DNA from: an uncultured bacterium
GTDB lineage: Bacteria > Patescibacteriota > Gracilibacteria > Absconditabacterales > Absconditicoccaceae
Length of the DNA stretch: 64,000 bases
Direction: 5' to 3'
NCBI GenBank assembly: GCA_947168815.1
Contig: CAMVNG010000002.1
Location: forward strand, 62,001 to 126,000
The notes beneath the pieces were generated by a model that searched no databases, was not told the origin of the DNA, and worked only from the letters and a program-made list of their open reading frames with translations. Positions 7,826 to 21,250 of this stretch are shown piece after piece (position 1 is the first letter of the stretch; each line of letters begins with the position of its first letter). The position numbers were made by a program, and so were the translations under genes.

Positions 7826-10800
7826 TTATAAGCTGAAGAGTGTTCCTAGAGGAACAAATTCAGAATAGCTATAATGTACTTTATAATTCATATCCCAAAG
7901 TCTTGCTCTAACAGAGTCATCTTTTTGTAACGTATTTGAATAATCTGCAAATTGACAAGGACAAGAATTACATACAGGTTTTACTAGAGCACATCCATCT
8001 CATTCACAAAGAACATCTGGTAGAGGAGGACATCAATTGTCATCAGGATCTGCAGTACAATTGAGTTCTTTACATGCCTCAGGTCATTCTTTTCCAGGTA
8101 AGTCCTTACATTCATCTAATGAATCAGGAACACAATCACAATCTTCATCACATATAGGAACATCTCAAGGACAGTTTTCACAGTCTTCACCAGGATCTTG
8201 CTGGTGATTTCAACATTTAGTTTGTATTTTACAAAGTACGCAAACAACTCCTTCTGGCATATTAGGATCATTTGGATCACAATCTTCAATAGGAGAACTT
8301 ACTATTCAATCTCAACATACAGCCTGACATTTGTTTCAAAGATCAACAGAACAATTGTCGCACTGTTCATCAGGTTGTTCTTTTCAGTCTCAACAATCAG
8401 GTTGTTCATCGGTAAATCTCTTACAATCAATTCTACATTCATGGTCATTACCATTACCATTTCAGTGGTTAATATCTCAATGATCACATTCTTCATCAGA
8501 ATCTTGATGTCAGTCTCAACAGAAATGGTCTCAACCTATAAGTACACACTGTTCATTACAGATACCATTAACTCCATTTCATGTTCCATAATCACATTGT
8601 TCAGGATCTTCTTTAATACCATTTCAGCATGAAGCACTACATTTTCATACATCTTCTGAACAATTAATACATTGTTCTCAAGTATTTTTGTTACCATCTC
8701 AACACTTTTCTCAATGATTTACACATTTATCAGCAACGTCTTCAGCACAAGTATCACAATCCTCTTTTTCATCTCTTTCTCCATTTCAGCAACTTTCAAC
8801 ATCTGTACAAATCTCGGTACAAATTCCATTAACTCCATTTCAAGTTCCATAATCACATTGTTCTCCTTTCTCTGGTTTTCCATTTCAACACTTAGTTAAA
8901 CATTTCACTCATAAATCTTCAGGACAGGTATTACAGTTCTCATTTACATCATTATCTATCTTTCCATTTCAACATTTTGGTCTAACAACAGTTTTACAGT
9001 GAATAGTACATTGTCATAGTACGCCATTTGCTGTTCATTGATCACATGTTTCTCAAGGATCTGGTAATCCATTTCAACATTTATTGTTTGGATTAATATT
9101 CCTACAATTTATATCACATAGTCAATCTACTCAGTTTCCTGTTCAATTATCACATTCTTCTCCATCTTCTACTTTCTTATTTCAACAACTTCAAGTACAT
9201 AATCATACATCTGTATCACAATTAGAACAGTCTTCATCAGGATCTACTTTTTTATTTCAACAATTAGGATGGTTAGGATCGAAAATCGTACAACTTTCAG
9301 TACATTCATTATCTTTTCAGTTGTTAGGTCCATGATCACATGCCTCATCTCATTCAGGTATTCCATTTCAACATACTGTTTTTACAACATTTTTACATTC
9401 TAGCGTACATTCTCAATCTCTTCCATTTCTTTCTCAACGATCACATTGTTCTCGAGGCTCATCTAGATTCTCGTCTCAACATTTTGTAGCACATTTAGTT
9501 CATAAGTCTATAGGACATGTAGCACAAGTTTCTCATGCATCAATTTTACCATTACCGCATAGAGCTCAAGGTAGAATAGTCGTACAAATAAATGAACAAG
9601 GACCTTTTCAATTGTCTTCTCATGCATCACATTGTTCTCAACGGTCTATATCAGTATGTCCATCTCAACAATACGGTTTTCATGGCGTTACAACCATTTT
9701 ACAATTTTTAGTACAAATACCGTTAATTCAATTTCAAGAACCATAATCACATTGTTCTCATCATTCACGTATTCAATCACCACATGAACTTACACAAGCT
9801 CCAACATCTTCTTTACAATTGCTACAGTTCTCAGCTGGTTCAATGATTCCATTTCAACATTCAGCAGAACACTTTTTTACATCTGATTCACAGCTTTTAC
9901 AAGTTTCATCACCATCAATTTTTCAGTTAGGACATTCACTTACAAGTGTACAATCTATTTTACAGTTATTATTTAGTCAATTAAATGTTCAATCATCACA
10001 TTTTTCCGTTTCTTTATTGTGGATTCCATCTCAGCAGAAATCATCTCAGAAGCATCTTTCTCAAACATCTTCCGCACAAGTCTGACAGGTTTCTCAAGTA
10101 GTATCTCAATCATTACAGTTTGTGGTTTTTTTACAATCCTTTCAACAGATTGAACCTTCTTTTCAGTTATCTGTCTTTAAATCACATTCTTCTCATGCTT
10201 CCTTATCCCATACCCCATCTCAGCAAGAAGGCTTTCTTTCTAACCTACAATCTTTTGTACATCAACTTCCTTCTTTTCAGTTATCATCCTTTTTATCACA
10301 TTTTTCATCTCACTCTTGAATTCCATTTCAGCATTTAGCAGTTGTTCTTTTACAACTAAAAGAACATTTCCCATTAAATCAGTTATTTTCAACTCAATCA
10401 TCACATTCTTCTCATGTTTCAGGAATTCCATTTCAACAAGTATAAGAACATTTAGATCCGAGATCAACTGGGCATGATTCACAATCTTCTCAGACATCAT
10501 ATACTCCATTTCAACATTTAGGATGTGTTGCATCTAATATAGTACACATTAATGTACAATTGCTAGCTGTTGTTCAGTTTTTATCTCAAGCATCACATTG
10601 TTCACCTTGATCTGGCTCACCATTTCAACATTTATCATTCCATCAAATTAATCTACAGTCAGTAGCACAAATTCAGTTAAATCCATTTTCTAGTGTTCAA
10701 TAATCACATTGTTCTCAAGCTTCAAGTATTTTATTTCAGCATGAACCTCTACATGCTTTTACATCTTCACTACAAGTAGAACAATGTTCAGCTTTTTCAA

Positions 10801-13800
10801 TAGTATGATTTCAACAGAATGCATTACATTCTCAAACATCTTCTTTACAATTTTTACAATCTTCTCAAGCTTCTATAATACCATTTCAACAAATTGGAAC
10901 GACACTTCAACTTGTAATACAAATAGCTCATAAATCAGCAGAACATTTTTGGCAGTTTTCGTTCTCATCTATTTTTCAGTTAGGACATTCATCTTCTTCT
11001 CAACATAGGCTTGTACAGTTGACTCCATAGGAACCGTTTTTCTCTTTTCATAAATCACATTTTTCATCTCATTCAATAACTCCATTTCAGCAAACAGCTC
11101 AATGCTCAAATGAACATTCTTTACTACAGATTCAATCAGTTCAATTATCATCTCAATTATCACAGGCTTCATTTGTTTCTTGAATACCATTTCAACAAGA
11201 AGCAAGACAGCTAACTCAAAGATCAGTTGCACATGTTGTACAATTCTCTCCGTTATCTACTTTTCAGTTTCAGCAACCTGGATATTTTGGATCTTTTCTT
11301 GTACAACTCTTAGTACAATCACTTTTACTCGTTCAGTTGTTTTCTCAATCATCACAGGCTTCATTTTTATCTTGTGTTCAGTCTCAACAATAATGAGATT
11401 TACTAATATTTCTACAATCTTTACTACATTGTCAGTCGGTTCAATTTGAAGATCAATTATCACATTCTTCTCAAGGTTCTTGTTCTCAGTTTCAACAGCT
11501 TCAGCTACAAGCTTTTAAATCTTCAGGACAATTGTAGCATGTTTCATTAGCATCAACTTTATTATTTCAACAAGTTGAAGGTTTTGATATAGTTTTACAT
11601 TCAGCACTACATATTCAGTCTTTCCCATTAAAATTACCGCTATCACAATCTTCTCAATATTCTTTTTCTCAATTTCAACAAGTATTGCTACATTTTATTC
11701 ACAAATCAACAGGACATGTTACACAGTTCTCTCATAAGTCTATTTTTCAGTTTCAGCAGAGTGGTTTAAGAAAATTATATTCGGTACATTTTAAAGTACA
11801 ACTACTTCTTGATGTTCCATTATCAACTCAATCATCACACATTTCTCACTCATCTGGTTTTCAGTTTCAACAAAAATGTTGGGAGTCTACATTAATACAT
11901 TGTTCATTACATTTACCATCTTTTCAATTTTTATCTCAGTGATCACATTCTTCTCATGGTTCTAAAGTTCCATTTCAACAGCTTCCTCTACAATTCATTA
12001 CATCTTTTGGACAACTACTACAGGTTTCTGCATCTTCAACTTTTCCATTTCAACAATATGCAGTACATTGACCAACGTCTTGAGGACAAGTTTCACAGGT
12101 TTCACCTTCTTCTATAATTCAATTTCAGCATTCACCTTTCCATGGGATAATACAAGCATCTTTTGAATCTTCAGGGCAGGTATTACAATTTTCTCATTGA
12201 TCAATTTGTCCATTAGGACATTTTCTAATCCAAGTACAATTTGTAGAACAATTTTCTCAGACATTTCAATTCCTTGATTTTCATAAATCGCAATCTTCTC
12301 ATGTTTCAAGCTCTCCGTTTCAACATTTAGGTTTCTTTACAACATCCTTACAATTCGCATCACAACTACTTCAATCAACTCCATTCTTACCAGATCCTTT
12401 ATCACATTCTTCACCATTGCTCTTTTCTTTTGTACCATTTCAGCAATAGATTTTTGGATCGGCTGGAGTGTGGCAATCAAATCCACATATTCAATCTTTA
12501 CCGTTGTTCTCATATCAGTTGTCACAAGTCTCTCATATCTCTTGTTTACCGTTTCAACAAGTTTGTAAACATTTATCTCATAAATCTATCGCACAAGTTT
12601 CACAAGTTTCTCATGGATCAATTTCTTTATTTCAGCATTTAGGAAAATCAGGTAGATATCCGGTACAACTTAATGTACATGAATATCAAGGAGTTCAGTT
12701 TTTTGAACCACCATCACACACTTCAGTTCATTCTCTATCTCAATTTCAGCATATTTGATCGGGATCAACAACTTTACAGTCTTTACTACACAATCAATCT
12801 TTTCAATTGTTATTACTACCGTTATCACATCCTTCTCAAGGTTCTTGAATACCATTTCAACAACTTCAACTACATTGACCAACGTCTTGAGGACAGTTTT
12901 GACATGTTTCAGAGCTTTCAATTTTACCGTTTCAACACAATCAATTACAGCTTCAAGCATCTGTAGGACAGTTAAGACATGTTTCTCCCTCTTCTAAGAT
13001 ACCATTTCAGCATTTTCATTCTCAAGGAGTAAGACAAATATCTTTTAAATCTCTAGGACATGTTTCACAAGTCTCTCATGGATCAACAGTTCCATTTCAA
13101 CAAGTAACAACAGTTCAAGTATCAATACAAATATCTTTTAAATCAGTGGCACAAGTTTGGCAGGTCTCTCATTTATCAATAATACCATTTCAACATGTAG
13201 GATTGTTAATATCAAAGCCAGTACAAGTAATAGTACAAGATCAATCTTTACCATTATTAGGACCATGGTCGCAGGTTTCACCACTATCTATTTTTTCATT
13301 TCAACAAAGAGTAGGGCATTGGTTCATATCTTTAGGACAATTTTCACAAGTTTCACCTTTTTCTTGGATATTGTTAGGACAAGTAGCACTACAACTTCAA
13401 ACGTCTTTTTCGCAGGTAAGACAAGTTTCTCATGGATCAATAATCCCATTTCAACAAGTAACAATAGATCAAGTATCGATACAAATATCTTTTAAATCAA
13501 TAGCACAAGTTTGGCAGGTCTCTCATTTATCAATAATACCATTTCAACATGTAGGATTGTTAATATCAAAGCCAGTACAAGTAATAGTACAAGATCAATC
13601 TTTACCATTATTAGGACCATGGTCGCAGGTTTCACCACTATCTATTTTTTCATTTCAACAAAGACTAGGACATTTTTTTACATCTTTAGGACAATTCTCA
13701 CAAGTTTCACCCTTTTCTTGAATATTGTTAGGACAAGTAGCACTACAACTTCAAACATCTTTTTCACAAGTAAGACAAGTCTCACCATCTTCGATTATAC

Positions 13801-16800
13801 CGTTTCAGCAAACAGGTTTTTTCATAAATTTACAATCAAATCAACATTCGTTATTCTTTCAATTTCTGGTTCATGCATCACAGTCTTCTCATTTATCAAT
13901 TTGTTCATTTCAACAGAGACTTGGACAATATGGCATATCTTTAGGACAATTTAGACAATTCTCTCATTCCTCTCGAATACCATTTGGACAAGTTGCACTA
14001 CATTCACCAACATCTTGAGGACAATTATCACAATTTTCACCTGGATCTATTTTTCAATCTCAGCAAGATGTGATACCTGGCTGAATACAAATATCTCAAA
14101 CATCCATAGGACATGTAACACAAGTTTCTCATGCATCGATTTTTCCATTTCAACAATTAGGAGTTTTATATCTAGTACAAGCAATAGTACATTCTCAATT
14201 TCAGTTGCTTGGTCATAAGTCGCATTCTTCTCAAGCATCAGTTTTACTGTTTCAACAAAGTGATGGACAAGTTGGCATATCAGCAGGACAGTTTTTACAA
14301 TTTTCTGCTTCTTCTTTTATACCGTTTCAACAGAATGCTGTACACTGACCAACATCTTGAGGACATGAAGCACAATCTTCTCCTGGATCTATTTTTCAAT
14401 CTCAACAATTACCTTCATTTTCACAAATATCTCAAATTCCATTAGCATTTAAATCAGCTTGATTAGCATTAGCACGAAAAGGACAATTATCAAGACTACA
14501 AACTCATATATGTCTTTTATACAGTAATTCATCAACATTATCTCAAACAATTAATGAACAGTCAGATTTTTCATATTGAATCATACCTAATAGGTTAGGT
14601 ACTCCATCTCAATCAATGTCATCATCATATAAATCAGGTATTCAATCTTTATCTAAATCACACTTAAGTCCTGAAAAGAGGGCATTAATATTTCAAAGTT
14701 TTAATCAAGTTTGATTCTTAGTTCAGAAACTAATAATACCTTTATTTTCTAATGAAAGGCTTCAACGACTATATTTTGTATTTACTTTAACAACACCTTG
14801 TCTATCTCAAAGAGATAAAATAATATTATCGTCTTTAACATTTTTTTCTGAATAACCAGGTTGTCAATTTAGTGTTGTTGATAGACTATCATTTTCGGAT
14901 AAGCTAAGTCATAGAGTTTTAAATCTAAGGTTAACATAATTAGAAGTCTCAGGAATTATATTATAGGTTTGATTTCATACAACAGATGGATCTTGTATAT
15001 TTAGTGTTGAAGTTGAAATAAGTTCATTACCATTTTTTAGTTTAATTGTTTGTTTGAGAACTTTTTTACCTTGTTCTGTATATGTGTTATAAGTGACAAG
15101 TCTAGAATCAAAGAAACTTGTTGATTTATCATAAGTCCAACTAATGCGATCTATAGAACTTGTAGGAATATTAACAAGTTTTAGTGTTGTAGAAATCCTA
15201 GAGTTTATTTTCTTTATAAGAGGAGAATACGTTGGTGTGAAAGTATAAAATTTTCAATCATCATCAAGGACATCAACGGTTGCAACGGCCATAAGAATAT
15301 TGTTTACATACCCCTTTACTGTGATATTGTTTCTTTCATTTGCTATAAGTGGTGTGAGGAAATTAGCTCATGGTCTTAATTTTTCAGGGATTCAAATTGC
15401 TGAATTTTCCCACTGAAGATAATCAAATTTTCATTGATAAGCTATTTGGAAAGCTCCAGTTTTTTTATTGTTGTCTATACTTGCAGAATCAATGTTTAGA
15501 TTATAAGAAGTATCAGTCGTATTTCAGAAGAAAACTTGTGTAGAAATAATATATTCTCTTCTGCTTTGAGTTGTAACTTTAGCTGAAACAGTATAAGTTC
15601 CCTGATTTGAATATGTATGAGAAACAGATTTACCTTTGGCAGATCAAAGATCTCAGAAATCCCATTCAACTGATGCTGGTGCTTCAGGACCAATAATTTG
15701 GAATTGTACGAATGAAGGAAACTTTTGGTCGAGAGAACTAACTTCAATAAAATAAGCAGCATCATCAACTTGATCTCAGAGTGGAGTTGTGTCTTGAGAA
15801 GGATAATTTTTTAATAGTCCATAGTTAATTCTTCAATTATCATCAACAAGACCAACAGGATTTTTTACTTTATCTCAGTCGATATCATCATCACAAACAT
15901 CACCTAAGTTATCTCAATCTAAATTACTCTGAGTTGGATTATAATTATAAGGACAATTGTCTTCATGATTAGGAATTCAGTCACAATCATAGTCGTTATC
16001 AAATTCACATTTTGTGTGGAGTTCATAAACAAGCTCTATCTTCTCAACAGCATCCATAGGTGAAATAGGACTATTTAGTGCTGTTACATCATCTGCAGTG
16101 ATAATTCAAGCTCTAATGAGTGCATTCACTTCAGCAAGAGGCCAAACATTCTTACCTAAAGAAGGGAATGTCTGAAATCAACAATTTTCTGGATTAAAGG
16201 TACAGTATCCAAGATATGTTGTATATTCAGTTCTATTTGTAATGCTTTGTGTTTCTTTCTCTTTAGATTGAATTACAGCAATTTGATTCGCATTAAAATA
16301 TTTGTATCTATAATCTGTTGGTTTTAATTTAGAGAACCATTCTTTAATATCTTTCCATGGTGCTGCATAATTAAACATTTGTCTGTCCATAAGTAGATTG
16401 CTGAGTGTTTGAAAAAACTCAGCTTTACTAACATTCCATTGTCCACAAAACTGTCCTCAACAGCTTGAAGATCCTAAAGGATATCAGTTCATAACATCAT
16501 TATTTCAAACTTTAGCAACACAGTAATAATAATTTGTTCCATTATAGGTTCCAGAAAGATATCATACATCTGAAAAATATTTTCATGGTTTAACTCTAAA
16601 TGTTGCCCAAAATGATTGATTATATAGTCTAGCCATATCTTCTGTCGGAACAACACAGTCCTGACATTCAACAGCATTTAAAAGCCTTGTAAAGTCATAA
16701 CGAGTAAGTGTTGGTCTAAGTAAGAGATTTCCAATAGGAATATTTAATTGATTTAAATTTTGAAAGAATATTGAATTATATATTGAAGAAGCACTAGTTG

Positions 16801-16900
16801 TATTTTGAGCAGAGACAGAAAAAATGAATCAAAAGAATAGAAATGCGAAAGCTCAAATAATAAATTTAAGGCTTTTCAACTTGTGTATTTGTTTGTTCAT
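7826..16900 (-). CDS. Giant secreted cysteine-rich repeat protein with TSP3-like and PKD-like domains
   Basis: One uninterrupted frame of 3,025 codons when TGA is Gly; the many short plus-strand ORFs of the track here are shadows. The protein opens with a signal peptide (MNKQIHKLKSLKF, a hydrophobic core, then VSAQ). Next comes a domain with several Cys (about residues 60-250), a TSP3-like calcium-binding stretch (DNDYDCDGIPNHEDNCP, about 310-360), a PKD-like domain (WDFGDLG) and a beta-rich region. A second TSP3-like segment (DLDKDGIPDLYDDDIDGDG) precedes about 60 Cys-rich repeats of 25-60 aa built on CCGNG-x-x-(E/D)-x-GE-x-C, similar to DUF4215 / Myxococcus cysteine-rich repeats. In each repeat the Gly of CCGN is TGA. 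No C-terminal membrane helix is evident. A calcium- and disulfide-stabilised external fibre or adhesin is inferred. Confidence 0.85.
7900..14430 (-). repeat. Array of about 60 cysteine-rich CCGNG repeats within the giant gene
   Basis: I counted about 60 occurrences of the codon string TGY-TGA-AAY (seen on the plus strand as ttTCAaca or ctTCAgca), all in the same reading frame, from about 14.4 kb down to 8.2 kb. Spacing varies between about 75 and 180 bases, so the units are diverged rather than identical. The count was made by eye and may be off by a few. Confidence 0.8.
13075..13785 (-). repeat. Near-identical 354-bp tandem duplication
   Basis: Two adjacent copies are offset by exactly 354 bases (118 codons). 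The ORF track shows the same peptide (MAGLSFINNTISTCRIVN) at 13157 and 13511. At least 150 bp in the centre are identical, and the flanks differ by scattered substitutions, mostly synonymous. The length is a multiple of three, so the giant frame is kept. Confidence 0.9.
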
Positions 16901-17070
16901 ATTTTGTATACAGAGTATAAACAGGAAAAAAAGTAATCATCATAACAATTAATTATAATTTTTTTAAAAAAAAGTACAATAATTTGAAGGGAAAATTAAT
17001 GATTTTAACTAGTGTTTTTTGAATTTAGTGATTTAATAATAGAAGAAAAAATTAAAAATTTTTTTATTAC

Positions 17071-17108
17071 AAAAAAGCACAGGAAATCATAAAGATTACC
17101 TGTACTTT
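17071..17108 (-). terminator. Terminator after ackA
   Basis: On the minus strand AAAGTACAGGTAATC pairs with GATTTCCTGTGCTTT (a mismatch and a G-U pair) around a short loop, followed by T residues. Confidence 0.78.
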
Positions 17109-17123
17109 CAAAAATGATGATTT

Positions 17124-18314
17124 CTATTTGTTTACAATTGCAAAAGTATCTTTTGCAATCATTAATTCTTCATCAGTTGGAATAACCCAAAGTTGCACTT
17201 TACTTCAATCTTTACTGATACATCTTTCTTCTCCTCTAAAATCATTTTTACTGTCATCATAATCAACACCTAACCAACCTAGTTTTTCTGCAATTAACTT
17301 TCTTTGAAGCTTAGAATTCTCCAATACTCATGCAGTAAATACAATTGCATCAACACCACCAAGAAGAGCAGCATAAGCTCAAATATATTTTAAGATGGCG
17401 TTTGTATACATTTTCATTATTGTAATTTCTCTTTCATTACCTGCATTATATCCATCTTCAATATCTCTATGATCACTAGATTTTCAAGAAAGTCATAATA
17501 CTCATGATTCTTTATTCATGATTTTATCAATTTGATCTGCATTTAAGTTTTCTTTTTTCATCATGAATGGAATAATAGCTGGATCTATATTTCAGCATCT
17601 TGATCACATAATAACTCATTCTAATGGTGTTAATCACATAGAAGTTTCAACAACTTCACCGTTTTTAATTGCTGTAATACTAGCACCATTTCCAACATGG
17701 CATGTTATTACTTTAAGATCATTTTTTCATAATATTTCATTAATTCTTCATGAAACATATCTATGTGATGTTCCGTGAAATCCATATCTTCTAATCTTAT
17801 AATCCTCATACCATTTATAAGGAAGAGCATATAGATAATTTTCAGGTTTCATACTTTGATGAAATGCTGTATCAAAAACACCTACATTAGGTACTCCAGG
17901 TAATACTTTTTCTACAGCTTCAACTCCCATTAAGTTAGCAGGGTTATGAAGAGGTGCTAATTCTGTTAATTTTTTAAATTCAGATTTAACACTTTCATCT
18001 ATAAGTGTAGATTGTTTAAAACTTTCACCTCCATGCACCATTCTATGACCAACAGCATCAATTTCTTTTAAATTTTGTAATGCTCAAACTTCAGGATCTA
18101 CTAGAAGTTCAAGAACTTTATTTAAAGCAACTTCATGATTTTCTAAGAATCCTTCAACATCATGTTTAATTCAGCTAGCTGTTTTGTGCTTAATTTTACT
18201 TCCTTCAATTCAAATTCTTTCAACTAATCCTTTTGCTAAAACTTCTTGAGTATCCATGTCAAAAAGTTGGTATTTTAATGAAGAACTACCACTGTTTAAT
18301 ACAAGAATTTTCAT
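17124..18314 (-). CDS. ackA: Acetate kinase
   Basis: Interconverts acetyl phosphate + ADP and acetate + ATP in the cytosol, giving ATP in fermentation. The 396-aa protein has the N-terminal signature [14 protein letters not shown], the GHRMVHGG region (about residues 87-95), FDTAFH (about 146-151), [10 protein letters not shown] (about 176-185) and GNGASI (about 208-213). The length matches the family. Several invariant glycines further on are TGA codons. With enolase and the PFL activase in this window it points to fermentative energy metabolism. No phosphotransacetylase gene is in the window. It is transcribed alone and ends in its own terminator. Confidence 0.97.
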
Positions 18315-18596
18315 AACACACTCGAATAAAAAAAATAAAAATTATCAAAGAAGAGAGTAGTAAAAATGAAATAAAATACAAGAATAATTTTATAAAAAGG
18401 TGAATGGATTGGTTTAAAAAATAAGAATACAATCAGATGTTATAACTTATTTCTATAATTTTATTCAATTGTCCTTTACTTCTTTTTATAGAACCAATGT
18501 GAGGTGAAATCTTAGTTGATGAGCTTTTCTTGATTTTTGAAAAAAGAACTCTACTACTATATCGCAAATGTGATTTTATCTTTATAAGAATATAAT

Positions 18597-19844
18597 ATGG
18601 TAATAGTTAGACCATTTAAAGGATTACGTCCTCCTAAAGAAATTGTAAAAAAGTTAGCTTCTCGTCCCTATGATGTAATGAATTCAGAAGAGGCTAGAAA
18701 GGAAGCAGAAGGAAATGAATACTCATTATTACATGTGACTAAGGCTGAAATTGATTTGCCTTCATGAACTGATGAACATTCTCAAGCTGTGTATGATAAG
18801 GTTGTTGAAAATTTTAAAGCTTTTCAAGATAAAGGTTGGCTTATACAAGATCAAGCACCAAGAATCTATATTTATGGTCAAACAATGTGAGACAGAACTC
18901 AATATGGTTTTGTTGCATGTACAAGTATAGATGATTACTTTCAAGAAAACATTAAGAAACACGAACTTACTCGTAAAGAAAAGGAAGATGATAGAATGGT
19001 TCATGTAAATATAACAGATGCAAATGTAGAACCGGTATTTTTTGCATATCCTGCTCAATCTGATTTGGATTGAATTATAGATGACATTGTAAAAAATCAA
19101 GAACCTGAATACGATTTTATAGCAGATGATGGATTTTGACATCATTTTTGGGTAATCGAAGATGAATCTTTAATTAAGAAAATTCAGGACCTTTTTGATA
19201 AAGTACCAGCACTCTACGTTGCAGATGGTCATCATAGAACTGCAGCTGCTGCAAGAGTAGGACTTGAGAGAAGAAAAGAACATCCTGATTATACATGAGA
19301 AGAAGAATTTAATTATTTTATGGCTGTAATATTTCCTGATAATCAATTAAAGATTATGGATTATAACAGAGTAGTCAAAGATTTGAATTGATTAACATCT
19401 CAAGAATTCTTGGAGAATCTTAGAAGAAACTTTATAGTTGAAGAAAAATGAGAATCAGAATATAGACCAAACACTTTACATAATTTTAGTATGTACTTAG
19501 AGTGAAAGTGGTATTCATTAACAGCTAAGGAGTGAACTTTTAATGATGCAGATCCGATTGGTGTGCTTGATGTAACAATTCTTTCTAATTTGGTATTGGA
19601 TGAAATCTTGGGTATAAAGGACCTTAGAACTGATAAGAGAATTGACTTTGTTGGAGGTCTAAGAGGATTATGAGAATTAAAAAGAAGAGTAGATTCATGA
19701 GAAATGAAAGTGGCATTTGCCCTATACCCAGTTAGTATGAAACAACTGATTGATATAGCAGATACGTGAAATATAATGCCACCAAAGACAACATGGTTTG
19801 AACCAAAGTTAAGAAGTTGACTTGTTATTCATAAATTAAGTTAG
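18597..19844 (+). CDS. DUF1015 family protein
   Basis: The 415-aa protein begins MVIVRPFKGLRPP and includes the family motifs SRPYDVM (about residue 25), ADGHHR (about 216-221) and a Cys-poor C-terminal half. DUF1015 proteins are widespread soluble proteins of unclear function, sometimes linked to serine or phosphoserine metabolism by gene context. The neighbours here do not help: ackA is divergent and the next gene is unknown. The frame contains more than ten TGA glycines and stops at TAG. Confidence 0.85.
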
Positions 19845-19855
19845 AATAAAGCGTA

Positions 19856-19890
19856 GAGATAGTAAGTGTTACAAGCTTACTATCTTTTTT
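19856..19890 (+). terminator. Terminator after the DUF1015 gene
   Basis: GATAGTAAG / CTTACTATC stem followed by six T. Confidence 0.85.
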
Positions 19891-19978
19891 AATTGTAGGT
19901 TACTCATAACTCATTCTTGTTTTTCTTTATGATTTTATTATATTAGGCAACTGAACATTTTACCTGAGGAATTATTTA

Positions 19979-21250
19979 ATGTATTGAAATTTATCAGTAT
20001 GTTTGCTTAATCCATTTTCTCAACTAAATAATAGAAAATTCTCACTTCCGTGAGCATATTGTTATAATTTAGAATACAATGATAATCCTAAGCATTTCTT
20101 GAGAGAGTGGTGACTTTGAAAGAAAATTGATAATGATTCTCAATTGATTGATAAAATGTTTAAAGACAGTATTGGAGGGAAAAAAACTAAATTAAATCAT
20201 GTGTTAAAATACTTAAAATCAAACATATCTGCGAATCTTCATATACTTGTTGATTTATCAAAAGTACCTCAGTCATTTTTTGATTTTTTAAAAACATGGA
20301 AACTGAAAAATCAAATTGTTCTTCATTTAGTGGTTTGAGATACTTTAACCTTCAATCAAGTGGGAAAAGTAAAAGATTTAGTGGAATGTTTAAAATATGT
20401 CACAATATGATCTCTTTCTTGAGAGAGTATTACGTTTGATGAAACAAAAAATTGGATAGAAATCCAGAAAATCTATGATGAGATTGTTTTTATACAGATG
20501 CAAACTTCTTTGTCTATTACTGAATACATAAAGAAGATTAATAGTGATTGAATTAAGTATTCAGAAACATCACCTGTAAGTTTTTTGGATGCGATTCCTT
20601 TTAAAGATTGAGATGCATTTATTATCTTAGAACCTGATGCAGAGAAGATTTCATCAATAACTAAGGCCTTTGAAGTCTCTATTAATGAAAATAAACGCAA
20701 AGATTTTAACAATTTTAATTCTCTTTTTATAACAAAACCATTATCTCATTCTCTATTAAGTGTATTAAAAGCTCCATATTCTATATATGAAAACAATGTA
20801 CTTCTTGAAAAAATTTCTTGAGAATCAATATTAAAAATATTGTCAGATAATGAAATTCGTGTTTTGCAGCTTTGAAATCAAAAGAATTTAAGGCTAATAA
20901 ATAAATCATTTAATAATGAAGTGGCTGTAGTATATGATGGGCATAAGAAAATCAGATGTGAATCTTTATATAATGAAAAAAATGAGCTAGTAGCCCAAGA
21001 AAATAAAATTCTTTTAGATAGGCGAAGCGAGATGGAAAATTTATTCGAACTTTCTATGTTCGCAATTTCGGTTAATGATCAGAATGTAATTAATAAATAT
21101 GTTCAATTTTTAAAAGAAAAAGAATTGGATTACTTAATAATAGATTTCAATATTAAAAAAGTTTTTTCAAATATGGATTTAAAGAAAAATCAAGTGTGAC
21201 CACTTGATTTACATAAATTCCTTCTTAATTATTTTTCAATTAATGACTAA
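19979..21250 (+). CDS. Unknown 423-aa protein
   Basis: Not recognised. The start at 19979 is supported by a GAGGA Shine-Dalgarno-like box 8 bases upstream. The product looks soluble, with no signal peptide or membrane segment, and alternates hydrophobic strands and Lys/Asn-rich loops. The segment SANLHILVDLSKVPQSFFDF (about residues 82-101) could be a nucleotide- or ligand-binding strand, but no P-loop is seen. The track shows only two fragments because TGA glycines interrupt it. The last 11 bases overlap the convergent gene at 21240-22328. Confidence 0.7.

Noticed and set aside
7900-14430. Regularly spaced short repeats as a CRISPR array
   Set aside because: The shared element is only about 8-10 bases, spacing varies, and the whole region is one open coding frame with protein-level conservation.
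8198-14445. Many plus-strand ORFs and Ser/Gln-rich peptides in the 8-14 kb region
   Set aside because: They are antisense shadows of the Cys-rich repeat gene. The repetition of TTTCAACA on the plus strand comes from the TGY-TGA-AAY codons of the minus-strand frame.
18591-18599. TATAAT immediately before many ATG codons (for example 18597, 27789, 60776) as -10 boxes of leaderless genes
   Set aside because: The hexamer ends 0-4 bases before the ATG, which would place transcription starts inside the genes. AT-rich leaders explain it better.
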